From assembly GCA_023334545.1 (NCBI GenBank), contig JAADVB010000078.1, positions 1-64,000 on the forward strand: a DNA stretch of 64,000 bases, written 5' to 3'. Source of the DNA: Salisapilia sapeloensis (lineage: Eukaryota; Oomycota; Peronosporomycetes; Peronosporales; Salisapiliaceae). The translations under genes were made by a program, and so were the position numbers. The notes under the pieces were generated by a model, which did no database searches, had not been told where the DNA came from, and worked only from the letters and a program-made list of their open reading frames with translations. Below, in pieces: positions 20,167 through 30,768 of this stretch. The stretch's first letter is position 1; the number at the start of each line of letters is the position of its first letter.

Positions 20167-22744
20167 ATGTTCGAGAAGACGCTGCAGGACCTCGTCAAGG
20201 GCATTCGGTCCACCAAGGGCGACGTGAGCGTCTACATCTCCCAATGCCTGCAGGAGATCAAGGCGGAGCTCCGCAGCACGGACCCGTTCCTCAAGGCCGA
20301 GGCCGTCCGGAAGCTCACCTACCTCCACATGCTCGGCTACGACATGGGCTGGGCTGCCTTCCACATCGTCGAAGTCATGAGCTCGGAGCGCTTTGCCCAC
20401 AAGCGCATTGGAAACACGGCTGCGTGTCAGAGCTTTACGCAGCACACGGACGTGGTGCTCCTGTGCACGAATCTGCTCAAGAAGGAGTTTAGTTCGTCCA
20501 ACGACTACGACGTCGGTCTCGCTCTCAACGTCCTCGGGAACATTGCGACGCCAGACTTGGCTCGAGACCTCTTGGGCGACGTCCTGAACATGCTCCAGTC
20601 GCCCAAGAGCTACGTCCGGAAGAAGGCGACCTTGGTCCTGTACAAGCTCTTCCTCCGGTATCCACAGGGTCTGCGTCTGTCTTTTGACCGACTGCGAGAG
20701 AAGATGGAGGAGCCAGACGTGTCGGTCGTGTCCTGCGCCGTGAATGTGATTTGCGAACTGGCGGACAAGAAGCCTCAGAACTACTTGGGCCTCGCCCCCC
20801 ACTTCTTCCGCCTGCTGACGACGAGCAGTAACAACTGGATGCTGATCAAGGTCGTCAAGCTCCTACGGAGTCTCGTGCCGGTGGAGCCTCGTCTCGCTCG
20901 CAAGCTCCTGGACCCTCTCGCGACGGTCATCCAGAACACACCCGCCAAGTCCTTGTTGTATGAGTGCATCAATACGGTCACGACAGCTCTCTTGTACACT
21001 CGCAAGAGCGACGGGAGTCAGCCGAAGAGCGTCCCTGCCGTCGTGAAGCTCTGTAATACGCACTTGCGTCGGTTCCTGGAGGACTCGGACCAGAACCTTC
21101 GGTACCTCGGCCTCATCGGTCTCGGGAACCTCATGCAGAGCCACATGGACGTCTTGGAGGAGCACCAGAGTCTAATTATCGAGTGCTTGTATCTCGACGA
21201 CATCACGATCCGCCTGCGAGCGCTGGAGCTCTTGGCCGGCATGGTCCACACGGACAACGCCTCCACGATCGTGTCGGAGCTCCTAAGACAAGTGTTCGTG
21301 GCGGATGGCGTGTATCGTCAGGAGCTCATGCACCAGATCCTGCACGTGTGTTCGAGGGACAAGTATGCCAACGTGCATGACTTTGACTGGTACATCAGTG
21401 TCTTGTGCCAACTGGCGCGTGTGCCGGAGACGACTTCCGACGGGAAAGGGCACGGGCAGGAGGTGTCTCGGCAGCTAGTAGATCTAGCTGTGCGTGTCAA
21501 GGGGATCCGAGCGAATATGGTCGAGAGCATGCTGGACCTCTTGTTCGAGCAGGAGATGCTGACGGGCCCGAGCGCCTCGACGGTGAAGCAAGTGTACTTT
21601 GCTGCGTCGTGGATCGTCGGAGAGTACGTGAGTGAGTATCTGGAGGAAGAGGAGGGGGAAGAGCGGATCGAAGACCTGGTCGAGACGCTCGTGGACCCTC
21701 AGGTCGTGTGCCTCTTGCCGAGTCACGTCCAAGCAGCTATCGTCCAGACTCTATTGAAGCTCCTGGCAGTTCTCTTCGACCGACTGGAAGAGGATGAAGC
21801 AGAGGAGGTTGCGTCGACTGTCCTCAAGCACTTGGACTTGTTCCTCGGGAGCGAGTACGTCGAGGTCCAGGAGCGAAGTGTGGCTTTGAAAGAGCTCTTG
21901 CTAGGCCTAGGCATCGGGTACGACGCGTTGGAGGCAGAAGAGCGGCAGTCGAGAGCTTTGGAGGCGAGTGGGAGAGACGTCGAGGTGCTGCACATCTTCT
22001 TCCGAGAGCGGTTGGCACCCGTGGGCATCAAGGCGCAGAAGAAGGTTCCTGTGCCAGAAGGTCTGGATCTTGAGCGTCCGGTGGATGAGGAGGAAGCGGC
22101 TTTCTTGCTGCGTGGGGATGAGAGTAAAGAGGAAGGAGACGTGTCGTTTGTCCAGACGATGGATGTGGGAGGGAGCTACGTGTCGATGGAGAGTGCGTCT
22201 GTAGCGTCTTCCAAGAGCTCTCGGAAGAAGGTCGAGAGCGAGAGTGAGAGCGACTCGGATGCGAGTGGGAAGAAGAGTGCTGCGTCGGATCCGTTCTATC
22301 TGTCGAGTAGGAAGGACGAAGAGGAGACGCACGTGTCTCGAGGTCTCGAACGTGCGTTCAAGAAGAGCAGGAGTAGGAAGAAGAGAGCGGTCTTGGAGGA
22401 AGAGCTGATGCCGGACGGAGCGGATGATTCGCCAGAGGAAACGCCCCTGCGTCCGAAGAGGAGTGTAGGAGGACTAGTGTATTCGGTAGAGAACAGTGGA
22501 CTGATGTGTGGCGTAGGAGAACGACTTGGCCGATGTGGACTTGAGCGTCCCACTAGGAAAGCATGAGCGTATCCCAGACGACCAGTGGAAGCACAGGTCC
22601 TCTTCGAAGCCCAAGAAGTCCAAGGACAAGAAGCCCAAGGATAAGAAGCACAAGGACAAGAAGCACAAGGACAAAGACAAGAAGCACAAGGATAGGAAGA
22701 GTAGGAAGAGTCGGGAGACAGAGGAGCCGCTGTTACTACTTTAA
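20167..22744 (+). CDS. AP3D1: AP-3 adaptor complex subunit delta
   Basis: Starts MFEKTLQDLVKGIRSTKGD, the delta-adaptin beginning. An Adaptin_N armadillo/HEAT solenoid follows (VRKLTYLHMLGYDMGWAAF, RIGNTAACQSF, KKATLVLYKLFLRYP, SNNWMLIKVVKLLRSL) to about residue 560. An acidic, Ser-rich hinge comes next. The first frame would stop at 22566. Removing a probable 52-nt intron (22465-22516) instead leads into VDLSVPLGKHERIPDDQWK and a Lys-rich tail of KDKKHKDKK repeats ending at 22744, which I prefer (841 aa). AP-3 sorts cargo from endosome/Golgi to lysosome-like organelles. The exact donor is uncertain, since GT sites giving 31 or 40 nt are also in frame. Confidence 0.9.
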
Positions 22745-22754
22745 TGCAATCGGT

Positions 22755-23425
22755 CTATTGGCGTCGCTTCTTGCTCTTGTGCTGGCCCATGTGGCCGTCG
22801 GCTTTGCGTTTGAGAGACGAGTGGTCTTGGACGACGGACAGGACCTTGGCGAAGGGCTTGCCGAGCGTCCGAGAGCCCTGGTCCTGGTCGTCCGCAAAGG
22901 CGTTCACGAGCTGACTCGACAGGAGACGAGACTCCTGCTGCAGCTTGTACCTGTATCCGTCCTTGTCTTTAAGTTTGGCTAGCTGCTCTCCCTCCGTCGT
23001 GTCGTCTTCGAGGTCAAACGAAGTGCCGGCTAGAGACGACGCGTCCATCTACTCCTTGTTAGTAGAGATAATTGGAGAGTGTAGGAAGACATACGTACGT
23101 GTTTCGGGAGTTTAAATAGCCATAGCTCCTTGTCTTCTGACAGGATGGACGACCGAGGGAGATTGGCGCTTCCTCGAACGAGCTCGTAGCCTTCCGGCAG
23201 CTCAAAGTCTCTAGTGGACGACACGAATGGTCAGACGGATAGCTACTTGCTGCCTTATATAACGTACTCTTCGGATTCGTCGCCGCTGCCAGAGTCTGAT
23301 TCGGACGCAGCAGTGGCTTTCTGCGGCGTGGGACGACTGTCCTCGTCGCTCGAGGAAGCAGCGGCGCTCGACTTGGACACACTTCGCTCCACCATTCGTG
23401 TTTTGGCTTGTGGTGGAAGGGACAT
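22755..23425 (-). CDS. RNA polymerase I subunit RPA34-like protein
   Basis: Three exons (23425-23268, 23210-23099, 23048-22755) sum to 187 residues. A Ser/acidic N-terminal segment is followed by DFELPEGYELVRG, the key ELWLFKLPKH motif, and a beta-rich piece ending DKDGYRYKLQQES. This order matches yeast A34.5/mammalian PAF49 (CD3EAP), where E-LWLI-.P precedes the dimerisation barrel. The C-terminus is basic (SLKRKADGHMGQHKSKKRRQ), a likely nucleolar signal. I infer the A49/A34.5 heterodimer partner in Pol I; the family diverges fast, so the call is moderate. Its stop is 10 bp from the AP-3 delta stop. Confidence 0.65.
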
Positions 23426-23438
23426 ACAAATATCAAGT

Positions 23439-23579
23439 ATGGACGATCTGCAAGGGATGCAGGACTGGCCACCAGGTTTCCACCGCTTTGAACGGGATGA
23501 TGGGACATGGCACGTCTTGTATCGAAAGAGTACGAGAACGAGTGTGTGTATGCTTCTAGACGACTTGGTTTCGTTCTGA
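23439..23579 (+). CDS. Possible 46-aa small ORF
   Basis: An ATG frame encoding 46 residues (begins MDDLQGMQDWPPGFHRFERD, ends LLDDLVSF) starts 13 bp from the divergent RPA34-like start. WPPGFHRFERDDGTWHVLYR looks more protein-like than random sequence. GT sites after the Lys-Ser codons could also splice onward, so it may be a first exon. No family was recognised. Confidence 0.25.
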   Translation: MDDLQGMQDWPPGFHRFERDDGTWHVLYRKSTRTSVCMLLDDLVSF

Positions 23580-24994
23580 CGCTTGGGAATTAGATGGCGT
23601 ACTCTGCTTTATGTAGATGATGCTGTACGAGGTCTCGGTAGGAGGTAGACGGGTACAAGTGCCACTAGAGAAATTGGAAAAGAGTCTGACTGGGGTGCCA
23701 CGCTCAACCTTTATACAATAATACAGTGGTCACTAGCATTTCACTAGTGACTAGCTCCTTCCGAGCGATAGATCTATAAGACTAGGAATACATCTTGTTA
23801 TGTTTATATGCAAACCAAGACAGCTATATGCATCCAAAGCGAATCAAGAGTGACGCGTCAAGGTTCACCATGTCGTGATACTAGTTTTTGAAGATAGCTT
23901 ACAGTACTGACGATAGCTACCACTAGACTGATCAGAGTATAAACCCACTGGTGTCAAGCATGTACTAGAGGCTCCACAGAACTCACGGATCTGAAAGCAG
24001 CATACCATGTATAATCCTAATCTGCAGATACTGTAGTCCATTGCAATTACCTGTTGAGGAATCTCGTTCTCTTGATAAAGAGACTAGGCAAGCTCTCGTG
24101 TAGACATTTAACTTTGTTGTATGCTTGCAACTATAGTAGAGCCATCCAATGCACATGTGTATGCCTCGACAATGCCACTGACTGCCCCGACAATACACGC
24201 ATCATCGCCAGTGTTCATTGAATGCACATCGAAAAGTGAATTGTATTATAGTATATGCATCGACACAGTCTAGATGTACACTATCCAGCGCATCACTAGC
24301 ACAATCTTACCAGAAAGCCTAGGACAAGTGTTCAGATATAGCCTGCCATCATGAATAGCACTACTCCCACCAAAAGCTTCTTTCAAGTGCTTGGGATAAG
24401 ACTGATACCAGACACAGCACTGTTTCTACGTGGACTACTGTCTATCTACTGAGCATAATAGCCATCACTTCTAGACGCCTGATCGATGGCAACATTATCG
24501 CCGTATTCGATGACAGAATCGACAGCTTGTAAACGTAGCTTTCGATAGCTCTGTCGAAAGCATCCAAGTTACCATATCTATATCGTTGGAAAATGCAAAA
24601 GCTATGGATAGTGGAGCTAAAGACTCCTTGCCTTTTGTACGAACAGCCAAACGATAGACAAGTTGAATTTCAGTGTGCAGCGGATCTTGAGCGGACGAAA
24701 ACGAAATTATGTGACAGAGCATACAAGCTGCATGTTCAAGTAGATTAAGATCTTGTCTAGATACTCTATCCGACTATACAAGTCCATGGCATACACTACC
24801 AGCCTCTCGACTGTTGGTATAGTAGACACACTAGCAGCACATATAGTATCCAGCGAGAAGAATCCGAGCGACCAGTAGATTGGGATGAATAGAGCAGCGA
24901 AAGAAATATATCATTCTACTATGAGGTCCTCTTTCACTTGGTTTTTGTATAGAACTGTTCTATCCAGCTGTCTCGCGCGGTCGAAGCCAGTTTA
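23580..24994. other. Intergenic, nothing recognised
   Basis: About 1.4 kb with broken frames on both strands. It holds scattered short palindromes such as the TTTCACTAGTGACTAG stretch near 23740-23755. No gene, tRNA or transposon end could be supported. The right end probably contains the promoter of the PAM2 protein gene. Confidence 0.5.
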
Positions 24995-25324
24995 ATGCAC
25001 AACTCAAAAATAACTCGGAAGCGCATGATGAAATCGATGCTGAACCCAAACGCCCCGGCCTTTGTCCCGTCCTTTTCGTGGCAAGCGACCGTCAAGGAGA
25101 CCGACGAAGAGTACTGGATGCCGGACGAAGAGCTCTTTGACGCCAAGCTCCATCCGATGTCGCCGGAGGACATGGAGGAGCTCGAGCGCGTCGATGAGAT
25201 CAACGCCTTGCTGGCCGAAATGGACCTCATGGAGACGCAGCAAGAGCTGTACTACGAGTTGCACCCGCAAGTGCAGAAGGCTGTGCCGATGCCTGCGATG
25301 CCGCAGCAGCCGGTGGCCGAGTGA
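24995..25324 (+). CDS. Small PAM2-motif protein (PABP-interacting)
   Basis: A 109-residue intronless protein. Residues 15-28 (SMLNPNAPAFVPSF) are a textbook PAM2 peptide (LNxxAxxFxP), which binds the MLLE domain of cytoplasmic poly(A)-binding protein. The middle is acidic (EEYWMPDEELFD, SPEDMEELERVDEINALLAEMD) and resembles the Paip2/CID-protein layout. No other domain is present. I infer a regulator of PABP in translation or mRNA decay. Met11 or Met12 could also serve as start without affecting the motif. Confidence 0.8.
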   Translation: MHNSKITRKRMMKSMLNPNAPAFVPSFSWQATVKETDEEYWMPDEELFDAKLHPMSPEDMEELERVDEINALLAEMDLMETQQELYYELHPQVQKAVPMPAMPQQPVAE

Positions 25325-25513
25325 CCGTCAAGGATTGGGAGAAGGAAACACGCCATCCGATGTTCAAGCATAAAAATGAGGACGATGCGGCAGGAGAAAG
25401 ATGAAAACATAAAAATAGTGTAAAATATAAAAAGGAATAAAGGATGGTCTCGATGAGCAGTGTGTAAAAGGGTCAGATTCGAGGCCGACCGTCGCTATCT
25501 TTCTTTAAGGCAC

Positions 25514-27139
25514 ATGGACGCGTTGCACTTGTGGCCGCGGATGGCGACCTTTGTCTGGCTCTTCGTCCTCTCCCTTGTACTGCAGTTGATCTTGCCTGTT
25601 CTACTACATCGATATCGCTTCCTAGGAAGACGTTCGCACCATTACGCACTCGTCAACGGCAATGTAGGGAAGCGGAAGGCAACTGCGAAAGCTCTCCGAC
25701 GGTCTGCCGTGTTCGTCTTGTTCGTCGCGACTGTCCTCTGTCTCACCAATGCAGTGCTACTCAAGCTACGGACAGGGGCGTGGGCACAGCAAGCGTACGA
25801 CTGGTACTCGTTAAAGAACGCTGGCATTCGACTCCATGGCCAGACGACCGACATTCCAAGGGATATACTAAGCACATGCAACTACAACTACAGTGTTCTT
25901 CCAACCACAATGACTACCCTGGATGATGTACCAACGTCTGACTCGACGATTGTCGTGTATGTCGTGCCGTTCGCACAGGGGCAAGTCGTCTCATTCGGGG
26001 AGTCCGAGTTAGTACCTACGGTGGAACCTACTCATTCCATCCGTCAGGATGCCGCCGACCTGGAATACTACGAACGAGTGCAAGTCGGTGTCGATTCTCT
26101 CACCATGTTTCCCTATCTATGGCACAAGCTTCTCGGGCCACACTTTGATCCGCGTATGGAGCGTCCATCGACAACTAGTCGTTCTATACCCTCTCGAAAG
26201 ATACGCTTTGAACTGATACAAAGTACTGAAGAGCTATCTGCTCTACCTCTTAACAGCAACATTCTAGCCGTTGTCCAGTGGATGCCGACGGTGTTGCACT
26301 TGCTAAAGGACTTGCCAGAGGATGCAAAGGTCGGGTTTCTTGCGCTTTCGCGAGAAGATTGCAACAATGATCGTGTGAAAGAGTATGCAAGAACGCAACT
26401 TGTCTTTGGTATGTTTCCGTACGGCGACTGCTCTCTCGTGGATGGCGATCGATTCGCTGTCGTACCTCTCGGGCCTAGCTATGAACATGGGTTTCCCATC
26501 AATGTCCATCAAACCCACTTGCCAAAGATGCGACAGCGAAAGTATGTGTTGAACATGATGACGAGTTCGACGATCGACAAACCGACGCGTGTGCAAGCCA
26601 AGATAGCTGCTCTGGATGTTTGCACTCGGTTGCACCTGTCTTGCACTATTGAGCAGGGCAATCTGCTCTTCAAGGCCTTTCAGCTGGTGGATCGGAAACT
26701 TGGGACGAATTTCCGATGGATCCTGTCGTCAGCTCCGAACGCCTATGTGGATGTCGTGAAGAACAGTCTCTTCACGATCTGTCCGCATGGGAAGAACCCA
26801 GAGCAGTATCGGATCTGGGAAGCACTGGCAGCAGGCTCAATTCCGATTATTGAAGATTTCCCAGAAGACTGTGTCCCAGGTACATTTTTGCATCCATCGT
26901 ATCCTACGACATGGAAATGTCGAAAGGATCTGGATGTCCATGCAATTTTGAAGCAACTGCAAGCTCCCGTTCTCTTCGTATCGGATTGGCAGACAGACTT
27001 GTTGCCGTTGATACAGACGTATATGGACGATTTTGGAACGATACAAGACATGCAGGATCAAGTGATCGACTGGTATGAACGCATCGGACGTCATGTCCAA
27101 GCGCAGCTCGTGTACAAGATCCACAAATATTTTTCTTAG
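25514..27139 (+). CDS. Exostosin-like/RXYLT1 (TMEM5)-type glycosyltransferase
   Basis: A 541-residue intronless protein; the frame is open upstream, but 25514 is its first ATG. Two hydrophobic segments lie near the N-terminus (FVWLFVLSLVLQLILPVLL and AVFVLFVATVLCLTNAVLL), suggesting Golgi anchoring. The C-terminal half carries the GT47 exostosin signature KNSLFTICPHGKNPEQYRIW then EALAAGSIPIIED, most like TMEM5/RXYLT1, which transfers xylose to ribitol phosphate on alpha-dystroglycan in animals. Oomycetes lack dystroglycan, so the acceptor must differ. The donor sugar is unknown. Confidence 0.75.
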   Translation: MDALHLWPRMATFVWLFVLSLVLQLILPVLLHRYRFLGRRSHHYALVNGNVGKRKATAKALRRSAVFVLFVATVLCLTNAVLLKLRTGAWAQQAYDWYSLKNAGIRLHGQTTDIPRDILSTCNYNYSVLPTTMTTLDDVPTSDSTIVVYVVPFAQGQVVSFGESELVPTVEPTHSIRQDAADLEYYERVQVGVDSLTMFPYLWHKLLGPHFDPRMERPSTTSRSIPSRKIRFELIQSTEELSALPLNSNILAVVQWMPTVLHLLKDLPEDAKVGFLALSREDCNNDRVKEYARTQLVFGMFPYGDCSLVDGDRFAVVPLGPSYEHGFPINVHQTHLPKMRQRKYVLNMMTSSTIDKPTRVQAKIAALDVCTRLHLSCTIEQGNLLFKAFQLVDRKLGTNFRWILSSAPNAYVDVVKNSLFTICPHGKNPEQYRIWEALAAGSIPIIEDFPEDCVPGTFLHPSYPTTWKCRKDLDVHAILKQLQAPVLFVSDWQTDLLPLIQTYMDDFGTIQDMQDQVIDWYERIGRHVQAQLVYKIHKYFS

Positions 27140-27233
27140 ACGCAAATTCTTTTCTTTCATACTTGTCATTTACTACCACTACATTTCTATGCGATGCCAT
27201 CACTCTTTTAGCCACAGAATAGCGACACGAAAG

Positions 27234-28731
27234 ATGATTCGATCGGTGGCTCGACGGGTGCCGAGTGCTACGCGCTCCAGGGCGTTCAGTCAGCTCAGCC
27301 AGGCTAGTGCCAACCGCGGACCTGCTGCAGACACAGACCACTACGATGTCGTCGTCGTAGGTGGCGGAATCGTCGGATCTGCCGTCGCTGCCCAATTGAA
27401 GACGCAGCCTATTTTCCATGGCAAGCGTGTGGCTGTCTTAGAGCCATCGCCTGCTCCGGAAGCACCTGGCAATGTCAGCGAGGCTTCGCCAGACCTGCGT
27501 GTCTTCTCCATCACCCCATCGTCCCAGCAGCTTTTGCAAGACATCAAGGTCTGGGATCGTATTGACAAGTCTCACATTGCGTCTTTCAAGGACATGCAGG
27601 TAATATTGTCTACAGTACTATTGTTTGTAAGCATCTATTCACAACAAGTAGGTGTGGGATGCCATGGGTGATGGTCACATCCGTTTCGACAGCAGCAAAG
27701 TCGGTCGCAGTGAGCTGGGATACACGCTTGAACACAAGGTGTTAGTTCACGCCTTGTACGATCGATTATTGGAGCTCTCGACTTCCTCAAGTGACCCTTC
27801 GCCGTTGAAGTTGCTGTGGCCAGGGAAACTCAAGAACTTTGAACGTCCGTCGGAAGTCAGCGGTTTCTCCAAGTTGACGCTGGAAGACGGATCCAAGCTC
27901 AGCGCTGAGCTCGTCATTGCTGCCGACGGTGGTAACTCGGTCGTCCGATCCCTCTCTGCTCTAGGCACGTGGGGATGGGACTATGACCAGCAGGCCGTGG
28001 TCGCGAACGTCAAGACGGATCAGGCGACGCACACGGCGTGGCAGCGTTTCTTCCCGACTGGTCCGCTGGCTCTGTTGCCGATGCGCGATGGCTACTCTTC
28101 CATCGTTTGGTCTTGCACGGCCGAGATGGCTGAGGAGCTCAAGTCTCTCTCCGACGACGAATTCCTCGAGCGTCTGCAACAAGCCTTGTTGTCGCCATCC
28201 AGCGCTGCTCCACCCAGTTTCCCTGGGTTGCCTCTATGGAAGGAACTTGCCGAAGGGTTGCACAACGCAGCTGGGATGGTCATGTCGGCCACGTCTTTGT
28301 CCGACCCGTTCGTGGCGCCGCCGAAGCCAATCGAGGTGTCGAGCGGTCGCGCTAGCTTCCCGCTCAAGATGCGTCACGCCACCCAATACGTCAAGCCTGG
28401 CGTTGCTCTTGTCGGTGACTCTGCCCATACGATCCATCCGTTGGCGGGCCAGGGGTTGAACCTCGGCTTTGCCGATGTCAAGGCGCTTGGCGACGTCCTT
28501 TCGGAAGGTGTCAAGGGTGGCGAGATGCTCGGTAGCGAGCACTTCCTCGCCAAGTACGAGCAGGACAGGCAACGCGCGAATGTGACGATGGCCATGGCCA
28601 TGGACGGGTTTAAGCGTCTGTTCGGGCCGAACCCAGACCCTGTCGGCGTCGCCCGCAACGTTGGCATGAGCACGTTGAACGCCGTGGAGCCACTGAAGCA
28701 CCAGATCATGCGCTATGCGATGGGTCTATAG
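27234..28731 (+). CDS. COQ6: Ubiquinone biosynthesis monooxygenase COQ6
   Basis: Two exons (27234-27599, 27652-28731; 52-nt intron) encode 481 residues. A basic mitochondrial leader (MIRSVARRVPSATRSRAFSQ) precedes the FAD-binding GxGxxG (VVVGGGIVGSAVAAQL), the DG motif (VIAADGGNSVVRS) and the GD motif (VALVGDSAHTIHPLAGQGLN). All three are hallmarks of UbiH/COQ6 flavin hydroxylases. COQ6 hydroxylates the benzoquinone ring at C5 in the mitochondrial matrix, with ferredoxin supplying electrons. Start chosen for the targeting peptide. Convergent with PIG-P. Confidence 0.93.
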
Positions 28732-28764
28732 GAAATAAACTCTTTTTTCCATGATGATTTTCTT

Positions 28765-29218
28765 TTATTTGTGCAATGCTCTCGTGATTTCAAGCGGCGA
28801 TAAGTCGGTCATGATCGGTGTCGTCACGTCTTGTCCTTCGTCCTGAGCTACTTGAGGCGAGAGGAAGACACTATGGACGTCCAGTACGGTCGCGTAGCTA
28901 TGTAAAGGAGGGGTGGCGAGGAGGTTAAGCGCCTTGTAGATGACAAGAGAGGTGAGGTAGGAGACGACGATCATGGCCGGGACGGCGAGCGCCCAGTGCT
29001 TTGCCGGGTAGTACGTCAGTCCGTATCGTTCGAGCGTTTCATCCGGGAGATAGGCCCATGCGAGGAAAAGTGCTAGAGCTTTTTTAGGATAGATTGGATG
29101 GTGTGGGAGCGACAGAGGTACCGTAGAAGACGGTCGAAGCGAGCCATCCAGCAAAGCCAAAGTACTCAGTGCGTTGGGCCTGGAGCCGTTGCTCTTCCTT
29201 AAACGACAACGTACGCAT
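28765..29218 (-). CDS. PIGP: GPI-GlcNAc transferase subunit PIG-P
   Basis: Two exons (29218-29122, 29072-28765; 49-nt intron) give 134 residues. The N-terminus MRTLSFKEEQRLQAQRTEYF leads into two membrane hairpins (GFAGWLASTVFYALFLAWAYLP and HWALAVPAMIVVSYLTSLVIY). They are separated by the conserved LPDETLERYGLTYYPAKHWA, the PIG-P signature. PIG-P is a subunit of the ER complex that makes GlcNAc-PI, the first step of GPI anchor synthesis. Reading the exon without the intron gives a different N-terminus that lacks the first membrane segment, so the spliced model is preferred. Confidence 0.9.
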
Positions 29219-29352
29219 AACAACGCGAGGGGGGAATGTACACTAAACGTTTTCTACGATTCGATTGTCGCGAATGATTTTCCTAGCTACCTTAACAAAT
29301 ACTTGTTTCAGATTTGATACGAATACAATATATAGACACGCTTCTCGTGTCG

Positions 29353-30165
29353 CTACATGACGAGCACGGCGCTCTTATTTGTGTCCGTGTTGCTCTTGGC
29401 CTTGGATTGTGTCGAGTATGCGACGATCATACAGTCCGTCGTGGAAGTGATGTCGGAAGGAGATGTCGCCATCTTGTCCAGGTCAAATCGTTCGGGAGAC
29501 TCGAACGAGTCTTTGGCGTATGGCAGCTGGTTTGACGTCAAATCCTCCTGCTCCGGATGGAGTACGCCATAGTCGACATGCAAATCATTATACGGGAGCG
29601 TGTCGTACGAGACCATCTTGAACGGACCGTCATCATTGTCGTCCGAGCCGAGCATGTAGTCATCCAGCTCGTCCTCTTCCTCACTGTCGTCCAAAACCAT
29701 TAGTTCATCGTCATCTCCGTCCTCTTCGTCGTTCCAGTCGCCAAGAGGTGCTTCGCCGAGACTGAACTGGTAGCTCATGTCGTACTCGTTGGATTCCCAA
29801 CGCTCACGATTGAGGCGAATCATTTCCTTTTCGACCATGGACAGCACCGAGAAGGAGAGACCGGCGTTTTCCAGTACATCCAAGCGGTCTTCCGATTCCA
29901 AGTATCCATAGTCCATAAAATCTTGTCGATCGATACGATCTTCTGCGCGCGCATCTTCGAACGCATCAATGTGGTGCTTGGTGCGCCTTCGGACATCCAT
30001 GGAGGACCCAAGCGGGATGCCGTCGGAGGCAACGCTCGCCGTCCAGACCGTCGGTTCGAACTCGACCACTTCGACCGTGTCGAAGTGCACGCGCCTCACA
30101 GGCTTGTGCGCGTTGTTCTTGTGTATAGCTGTCGCGTCCTCTTGTTGTGCCGGGGCGATGGTCAT
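29353..30165 (-). CDS. Acidic protein with PP1-type RVxF motif
   Basis: About 270 residues starting MTIAPAQQEDATAIHKN; the frame is open further upstream, but that leader looks like UTR. Near residue 24 is VRRVHFDTVEVVEFEPTVW, containing RVHF, a classical protein phosphatase 1 docking motif with basic residues before it and acidic residues after. Residues about 125-215 are very acidic (NDEEDGDDDELMVLDDSEEE), so the protein is largely disordered. No enzyme domain is present. I infer a PP1 regulatory or scaffold protein; the motif is short and could be fortuitous. Confidence 0.7.
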   Translation of the reverse strand: MTIAPAQQEDATAIHKNNAHKPVRRVHFDTVEVVEFEPTVWTASVASDGIPLGSSMDVRRRTKHHIDAFEDARAEDRIDRQDFMDYGYLESEDRLDVLENAGLSFSVLSMVEKEMIRLNRERWESNEYDMSYQFSLGEAPLGDWNDEEDGDDDELMVLDDSEEEDELDDYMLGSDDNDDGPFKMVSYDTLPYNDLHVDYGVLHPEQEDLTSNQLPYAKDSFESPERFDLDKMATSPSDITSTTDCMIVAYSTQSKAKSNTDTNKSAVLVM

Positions 30166-30768
30166 CTCGTCGGTTTCGTCTTGTTTATATGAAGGTAGGA
30201 GCGTAAGTGCTCTCGAGCGTATGTGCAGGTGGTACGGCGAGTCGGATGGGATAGAAAGTATCAGCAGGTGTGCGGGAGAAAATGACCGCTTCAACCGGAG
30301 CTTATGGCCTTTGGAGATTGGGCGTCTTCTGTCCTTGGGAGCAAAAGCTAAAATGAGCAGTCTTTTGTATGTGGCCCTGGTATCTATTTATAAGTTTCAC
30401 TTGACAGCGTTCCAGAAAACGAAGGGTCCTTACACTTGACATTTGTATGTGGTCGTTCCAGAAGCTCTTGTATGGCATTTTTGAAAAATTAACTAGACTT
30501 TTGGAAAATTAGCTGGCCTGGTGGCCGATTGTACTCGCTTGGCCTTTCGTTCGTGTCGTCGTGAGATGCCATCAAATGTATGGAGGTTGGATGTGGATGG
30601 TAGATGCCGCGATGGAAAGCGAAAGGGGACTTTTTGTGCGAAGGATATCGAAGGATGAAGATTTTGATGAATTCGGCTTGCGAGCGTAGAGGTTTAGTGG
30701 TCTAAGGGTGTTTACTTTGCTCATGGACTTCAAGTCGCATACAAGAGAGACGTGAAAGGGGTGTGTAC
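30166..30768. other. Divergent intergenic region
   Basis: About 600 bp between the RVxF gene start and the possible secreted-protein start. It contains promoter-like sequence only; AT-rich repeats of GAAAATTA occur near 30480-30510. No gene was recognised. Confidence 0.45.
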
